DNA of 64,000 bases from Janthinobacterium sp051380735 (GTDB lineage: Bacteria > Pseudomonadota > Gammaproteobacteria > Burkholderiales > Burkholderiaceae_D): contig NZ_JBNYXQ010000013.1 of assembly GCF_051380735.1 (NCBI RefSeq), positions 1-64,000 of the forward strand. The letters run 5' to 3'. Below the pieces are notes generated by a model. It made no database searches and was not told the origin of the DNA. It saw nothing but the letters and a program-made list of their open reading frames with translations. This document shows, one piece after another, positions 60,497 to 64,000 of the stretch (position 1 is its first letter; each line of letters opens with the position of its first letter). A program made the translations under genes and the position numbers.

Positions 60497-62137
60497 ATGC
60501 CTGGACGATGGCGGCAAATGGCGGCCGGTGCGGTGTCTGCGCTGGCGACCTGGGTCATGCTCTGGCCCGCGCAGGCGGTCGAACCGAAGGAACACGGCGA
60601 ACTGGAAGCGACCTTGGCCGCGCCGTTCCGCGCGGCACCGGCACAGCGCCGCACGCAGGCGCGCACCTTTGTGGTTCACCTGGAGCATCACGATGGCGGC
60701 GCCACGCGCACCGTCAATTGGCACCTGAGTTTGTCTGGCCCGGGTACGCACGGTGCGCTGCGGCGCGGCTGGTCGGGGCGGCAGGTGCTGGACGGCGGCA
60801 GCGCTACCTTGCGCCTGTACTGGGACGGCCGCAACAGCAATCGCAGCCGCGTGCCGCGAGGCTTGTACGAATTGCGCCTGGTGGCCAGCAGCGGTGACGA
60901 TAGTGTGGAACAGCAATGGCAGATCGCCGTCGACCGTGGCGCGCTGGCCACCCAGAACCTCGCTACCATGGCGGCCATGACGGCCCTGTCCAGGCCGGCG
61001 GTTGACAGCACCATTCCCTACCGCATCGTCTACGCCAACCTGCACAGCCAGACCCGCCACAGCGATGGCGGCGCAGCGACGGACGCCTGCAAAGGCGCAC
61101 AGGAACCGCAATCGGCGCCCTACGGGCCGCTCCACGCCTACCGCTATGCACAACAGCATGGGCTGGACGTGCTGCTTACTTCCGAGCACAATCATATGTA
61201 TGACGGCTCCGACGGCACCAATGCGGCGGCGGAACCGTCCGATGCGATTTCTCTTTACCACAGCGGACTGGCCGAAGCGGCCGCTTACACGGCGGCGCAT
61301 CCCGGCTTCCTGGCCCTGTACGGCATGGAATGGGGCGTGATCAACAACGGTGGCCACCTGAACATCTTCAACAGCGAGCAGTTGCTGGGCTGGGAAAAAA
61401 ATGGCCAGGGCGAACTGCTGGCGGAAATCGACACGCCGAAAGGAGATTACGCCGGCCTGTACACCATGATGCGCGAACACGGCTGGCTGGGCCAGTTCAA
61501 CCACCCGGCGCGCTCGGGCCAGTTCCTGGTGGGCGGTGCACCGCTCGGTTTTACGGCCGATGGCGATGCCGCCATGGTGCTGTGCGAAGTGATGAACACT
61601 TCGGCCTTTTCCACCAACGAAGAGGAAACGGAAACGCGGCGCAGCAATTTCGAGGCGGCCTGCAACCAGGCGCTGGCGGCCGGTTATCACCTGGCCTTCA
61701 GCAGCAACCAGGACAATCATTGCGCCAACTGGGGCGCCGCCTATGGCAACCGCACCGCCATCCTGATCGATCGCGGCGCCGCCCTGTCGCGCGACAGCAT
61801 GTTTGAGGCCCTGCGCGCGCGGCGCGTGTTTGCCACCATGGACAAGCATGGTCAACTGTCTTTTACCGCCAACGGCAGGATGATGGGCGAGCGCTTCGAC
61901 AATCGCGGCCCTTTGCAACTGGACGTCAGTTTCAGCAATACGCGCGGGCGCCAGGCCGCCGCCATTGCGCTGTTTCAAGGCGTACCAGGCGCCAATGGCA
62001 ACGTTACCTTGCTGTCGGACCAGGCCAGCCTGGGCCTGACGCCGGCGCCCGGTCCGCACTTCTACTATGCGCGCGTGACGCAGGACGACGGCAATCTGCT
62101 ATGGTCGGCGCCCGTGTGGGTCAATCAGCTGCCTTGA
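60497..62137 (+). CDS. Exported CehA/McbA-type PHP-domain metallohydrolase
   Basis: A 546-residue protein with a signal peptide (cleavage near AQAVE). A beta-rich N-terminal domain (about 30-170) precedes the PHP-like metal domain, with ligands in NLHSQTRHSDGG (near 180-190), LTSEHNHMYDG, FNHPARSGQF and SSNQDNHC. CehA-type enzymes hydrolyse phospho- or carboxyl esters, such as carbaryl in one case; the substrate here is unknown. I chose ATG 60497, with GGAGG 5 nt upstream. It is divergent from the nitrate operon and may share its 340-bp control region. It overlaps the convergent LysR gene by 17 bp. Confidence 0.85.
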   Translation: MPGRWRQMAAGAVSALATWVMLWPAQAVEPKEHGELEATLAAPFRAAPAQRRTQARTFVVHLEHHDGGATRTVNWHLSLSGPGTHGALRRGWSGRQVLDGGSATLRLYWDGRNSNRSRVPRGLYELRLVASSGDDSVEQQWQIAVDRGALATQNLATMAAMTALSRPAVDSTIPYRIVYANLHSQTRHSDGGAATDACKGAQEPQSAPYGPLHAYRYAQQHGLDVLLTSEHNHMYDGSDGTNAAAEPSDAISLYHSGLAEAAAYTAAHPGFLALYGMEWGVINNGGHLNIFNSEQLLGWEKNGQGELLAEIDTPKGDYAGLYTMMREHGWLGQFNHPARSGQFLVGGAPLGFTADGDAAMVLCEVMNTSAFSTNEEETETRRSNFEAACNQALAAGYHLAFSSNQDNHCANWGAAYGNRTAILIDRGAALSRDSMFEALRARRVFATMDKHGQLSFTANGRMMGERFDNRGPLQLDVSFSNTRGRQAAAIALFQGVPGANGNVTLLSDQASLGLTPAPGPHFYYARVTQDDGNLLWSAPVWVNQLP

Positions 62138-63041
62138 AATTGGCCTGCTGTGCCATCAATTCGACCACCCAGTCGATGAATACGCGCAGCTTCTTGCTGA
62201 CATGGCGGTTCGGCGGATAGGCGAGGAACAAGGGCATGGCGTCGACCGTCCATTGTTCGAACAGGGGCAGCAGCTCACCCCTGGCCACATGCGGCCGCGC
62301 CATATAGTCCGGCAACCACAGCACGCCCAGCCCCGCCACCCCTGCCGCCATATAAGCGTTGCCGTCGTCGATAGACAGCACATGCTGGCCATCGATCCTG
62401 ACGCTCTTGCCCTCGTGGTGCATCACATACGGCAAGCCGTTGCCGCCACGCGACCAGCGAAAGCGCACGATGCGGTGCGCGCTGTCCTGCAATTCCAGCG
62501 GATGCAAAGGCGTGCCGAGCCGTGCCAGATAGGCTGGCGCCGCATACACACCCAGATGCAGGTCGGCGATCTTGCGCGCCATCAGCGACTGGTCGGCCAG
62601 TTCCCCACCGCGTATCACGCAATCGACATTGTCGGCAATCACGTCGACCATGCGGTCGCTGGCGCCCAGGTCGACCACTATATCGGGATACAGCGCATGA
62701 AACCGTGGCAGCGCCGGCACCAGCAGCAAGCTGGCCAGGGGGCTGGGCACGTCGATCCGCAACTGGCCGCGTGGCAAGGCGGCCGCATGCGGCAGGCTGG
62801 TCTCAATTTCTTCCAGGGTATCGAGCACCTGCACGATGCGCTCGTAATAGGCGGCGCCATCGCCCGTTACATTCACCTTGCGCGTGGTGCGGTTCAGCAG
62901 TTTCAGGCGCAGCCGCGCTTCAAGCTGCTGCACCAGTTGCGTCACGGTGGTGCGGCTCATGTGCAAGGTCGCGGCCGCCTTTGTAAAACTGCCCGTCTCG
63001 ACTACCCGCACGAATGCCATCATTGCATCAAACCTGTCCAT
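62121..63041 (-). CDS. LysR-family transcriptional regulator
   Basis: A 306-residue regulator of the CrgA-like subgroup. The N-terminal helix-turn-helix is GSFTKAAATLHMSRTTVTQLVQQLE, followed by the GQLRIDVPSPLASLL start of the effector domain. I chose ATG 63041 with GGAGG 5 nt upstream. It is divergent from the RidA-like gene 131 bp away, the most likely target. No clear inverted repeat was found in the gap. Confidence 0.92.
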   Translation of the reverse strand: MDRFDAMMAFVRVVETGSFTKAAATLHMSRTTVTQLVQQLEARLRLKLLNRTTRKVNVTGDGAAYYERIVQVLDTLEEIETSLPHAAALPRGQLRIDVPSPLASLLLVPALPRFHALYPDIVVDLGASDRMVDVIADNVDCVIRGGELADQSLMARKIADLHLGVYAAPAYLARLGTPLHPLELQDSAHRIVRFRWSRGGNGLPYVMHHEGKSVRIDGQHVLSIDDGNAYMAAGVAGLGVLWLPDYMARPHVARGELLPLFEQWTVDAMPLFLAYPPNRHVSKKLRVFIDWVVELMAQQANFKAAD

Positions 63042-63172
63042 CTGCACCTCCATCATCCATTGTTTGGATTATACAAACAGTCCAGGCAAAACTGGGCTCT
63101 TTATCAGCAAGCTGTTGACGGATAAAGTGTTCTCCATGCAGCAACTTCGCTGCATCACCACAGGAGCATCAC

Positions 63173-63574
63173 ATGAAACGCGACGTCGTATTCCCGCCAG
63201 GGCGCCAGGCCCTGTATGAACAGAACCGCTACTCCCCTGCCGTGCGCGCCAATGGCCTGCTGTTTGTCTCCGGCCAGGTTGGCAGCCGCGAAGACGGTAC
63301 ACCTGAAACCGATCTCGACGCCCAGGTGCGGCGCGCCTTCGACAACCTGAACGCCATCCTGGAGGCAGCCGGCTGCACCTTCGCCGATGTGCAGGACGTC
63401 ACCCTCTTCATAGTGAACCCCGAAGCAGTGTTCCAGCGCATCTGGGGCCTGGTGCTGGCCGAATACTGGGGCCAGGGGCCGTATCCCGCCGTCACGGCGG
63501 TCGGCGTGACGTGGCTGTATGGCTTTGACTTCGAGATCAAGGTGGTGGCAAAACTGCCTGGCCAGGCCGATTAA
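63173..63574 (+). CDS. RidA (YjgF/UK114)-family protein lacking the catalytic arginine
   Basis: A 133-residue protein of the Rid family, normally a trimer that hydrolyses reactive enamine/imine intermediates. It has LLFVSGQVGSREDG and the helical FDNLNAILEAAGCTFADVQDVT. At the place of the catalytic arginine (PAR in RidA) the sequence reads PAV, so deaminase activity is unlikely. It probably belongs to one of the other Rid subfamilies with a different or unknown role. It is divergent from the LysR gene. Confidence 0.88.
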   Translation: MKRDVVFPPGRQALYEQNRYSPAVRANGLLFVSGQVGSREDGTPETDLDAQVRRAFDNLNAILEAAGCTFADVQDVTLFIVNPEAVFQRIWGLVLAEYWGQGPYPAVTAVGVTWLYGFDFEIKVVAKLPGQAD

Positions 63575-63631
63575 ACTATCCGCAGCCACCATCTCCTCTG
63601 GTTCCGAAAAGAAATTCATGGCAACATGGCA

Positions 63632-63657
63632 GCGCCGTTTTGAGTGCAAAACGGCGC
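63632..63657. repeat. Perfect hairpin between the Rid gene and the peptidase gene
   Basis: A 10-bp perfect inverted repeat GCGCCGTTTT-GAGTGC-AAAACGGCGC. It has no T tract on either side, so it is a weak terminator at best; it may protect the 3' end of the upstream message or act in the leader of the peptidase gene. Confidence 0.5.
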
Positions 63658-63685
63658 AACCGACCATCGTCAAGGAATCCTGTCC

Positions 63686-64000
63686 ATGTCTTTCTATCGC
63701 AAGTTCGCCGGCAGCATGCTGCTTGGCGTAGCCGCCGTGGGTGTCGCCCATGCGCAAGCACCTGATGCCGCTGCCACTTCCCCTGCCGATCCCCTGCAAT
63801 GGCTGGAAGAAGTCGCCGGCGAAAAACCGATGGAATGGGTGCGCCAGCACAATGCCGTCAGTCTCAAGGAGCTCGAAGGCAAGCCCTCGTTCCCGGCACT
63901 GCAGGCAAAGCTCAAGACCATCCTCAATTCGAAAGAGCGCATACCTTACGTCAGCAAGGAAGGCGAGTATTACTATAATTTCTGGCGTGACGCCCAGCAC
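63686..64000 (+). CDS. Prolyl oligopeptidase family protein (S9), N-terminal part
   Basis: The first 105 residues of a gene that runs past the window end. A signal peptide (cleavage near AHAQA) is followed by the typical N-terminal pattern of S9 prolyl oligopeptidases: DPLQWLEEVAGEKPMEWVRQHN and RIPYVSKEGEYYYNFWRD. The propeller and catalytic domains are outside the window. AAGGA lies 10 nt before the ATG. It would be a periplasmic peptidase cutting after proline. Confidence 0.85.
   Translation, partial: MSFYRKFAGSMLLGVAAVGVAHAQAPDAAATSPADPLQWLEEVAGEKPMEWVRQHNAVSLKELEGKPSFPALQAKLKTILNSKERIPYVSKEGEYYYNFWRDAQH

Noticed and set aside
63632..63657. Hairpin as terminator of the Rid gene
   Set aside because: The stem is perfect but there is no T tract after it on either strand, so I list it only as a repeat.

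Overview
The window looks like chromosomal DNA from a high-GC betaproteobacterium, most likely Burkholderiales, family Oxalobacteraceae (Janthinobacterium/Duganella/Massilia-like). This rests on gene content and codon style, not on a database search. It is ordinary housekeeping and accessory metabolism with many transcription regulators. No prophage, CRISPR array or complete insertion sequence is visible; only the 3' end of an IS1595-type transposase gene enters at the left edge.

Layout. 1-6.5 kb: IS fragment, then a tripartite RND efflux operon on the minus strand (MexE/MexF/OprN-like) with a terminator and a candidate promoter-operator. 6.5-9.7 kb: a catalytically dead HSL-type hydrolase coupled to a small exported protein, divergent from a LysR regulator coupled to a D-2-hydroxyacid dehydrogenase. 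9.8-18.9 kb: patatin, HxlR regulator/GST pair, secreted esterase, a GNAT-response regulator-kinase operon, two unknown proteins, and a 2OG-Fe(II) dioxygenase/AraC pair. 18.9-19.55 kb: four tandem identical tRNA-Arg(ACG) genes with their own promoter and terminator. 20-25.2 kb: signalling genes (hybrid kinase, REC-GGDEF cyclase, a small HhH-like protein, a soluble NarX-type kinase). 25.2-29.4 kb: type II NADH dehydrogenase, small exported proteins, a chemoreceptor. 29.5-33.15 kb: a four-gene copper operon behind a textbook CueR-type promoter with a 19-bp spacer. 33.2-41.1 kb: flavin reductase, D-alanine catabolism (dadX-dadA with divergent lrp), a BamE-like small protein, a SUKH/TPR protein, a GlxA-type regulator, a cysteine hydrolase, a YdcF-like protein and a DUF1810 protein.

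41.1-51.1 kb is a complete glycerol ABC-uptake and catabolism operon, glpD-glpS-glpT-glpP-glpQ-glpU-glpV-glpK, with divergent glpR. The two ATPases carry complementary defects: GlpT has lost the LSGGQ signature and GlpS the H-loop histidine, so only one composite ATP site looks canonical.

51.4-60.4 kb is an assimilatory nitrate operon, narK-nirB-nirD-FAD reductase-nasA. Its leader is the most interesting regulatory element of the window: a perfect sigma-54 promoter, then three tandem hairpins with hexanucleotide loops carrying A1 and G4 (the ANTAR/NasT target pattern), the last of which overlaps and would exclude a strong intrinsic terminator just before narK. Together these predict NtrC/sigma-54 initiation plus nitrate-responsive antitermination. 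The right end holds a CehA-type PHP metallohydrolase, a LysR/RidA-variant pair, and the start of a prolyl oligopeptidase.
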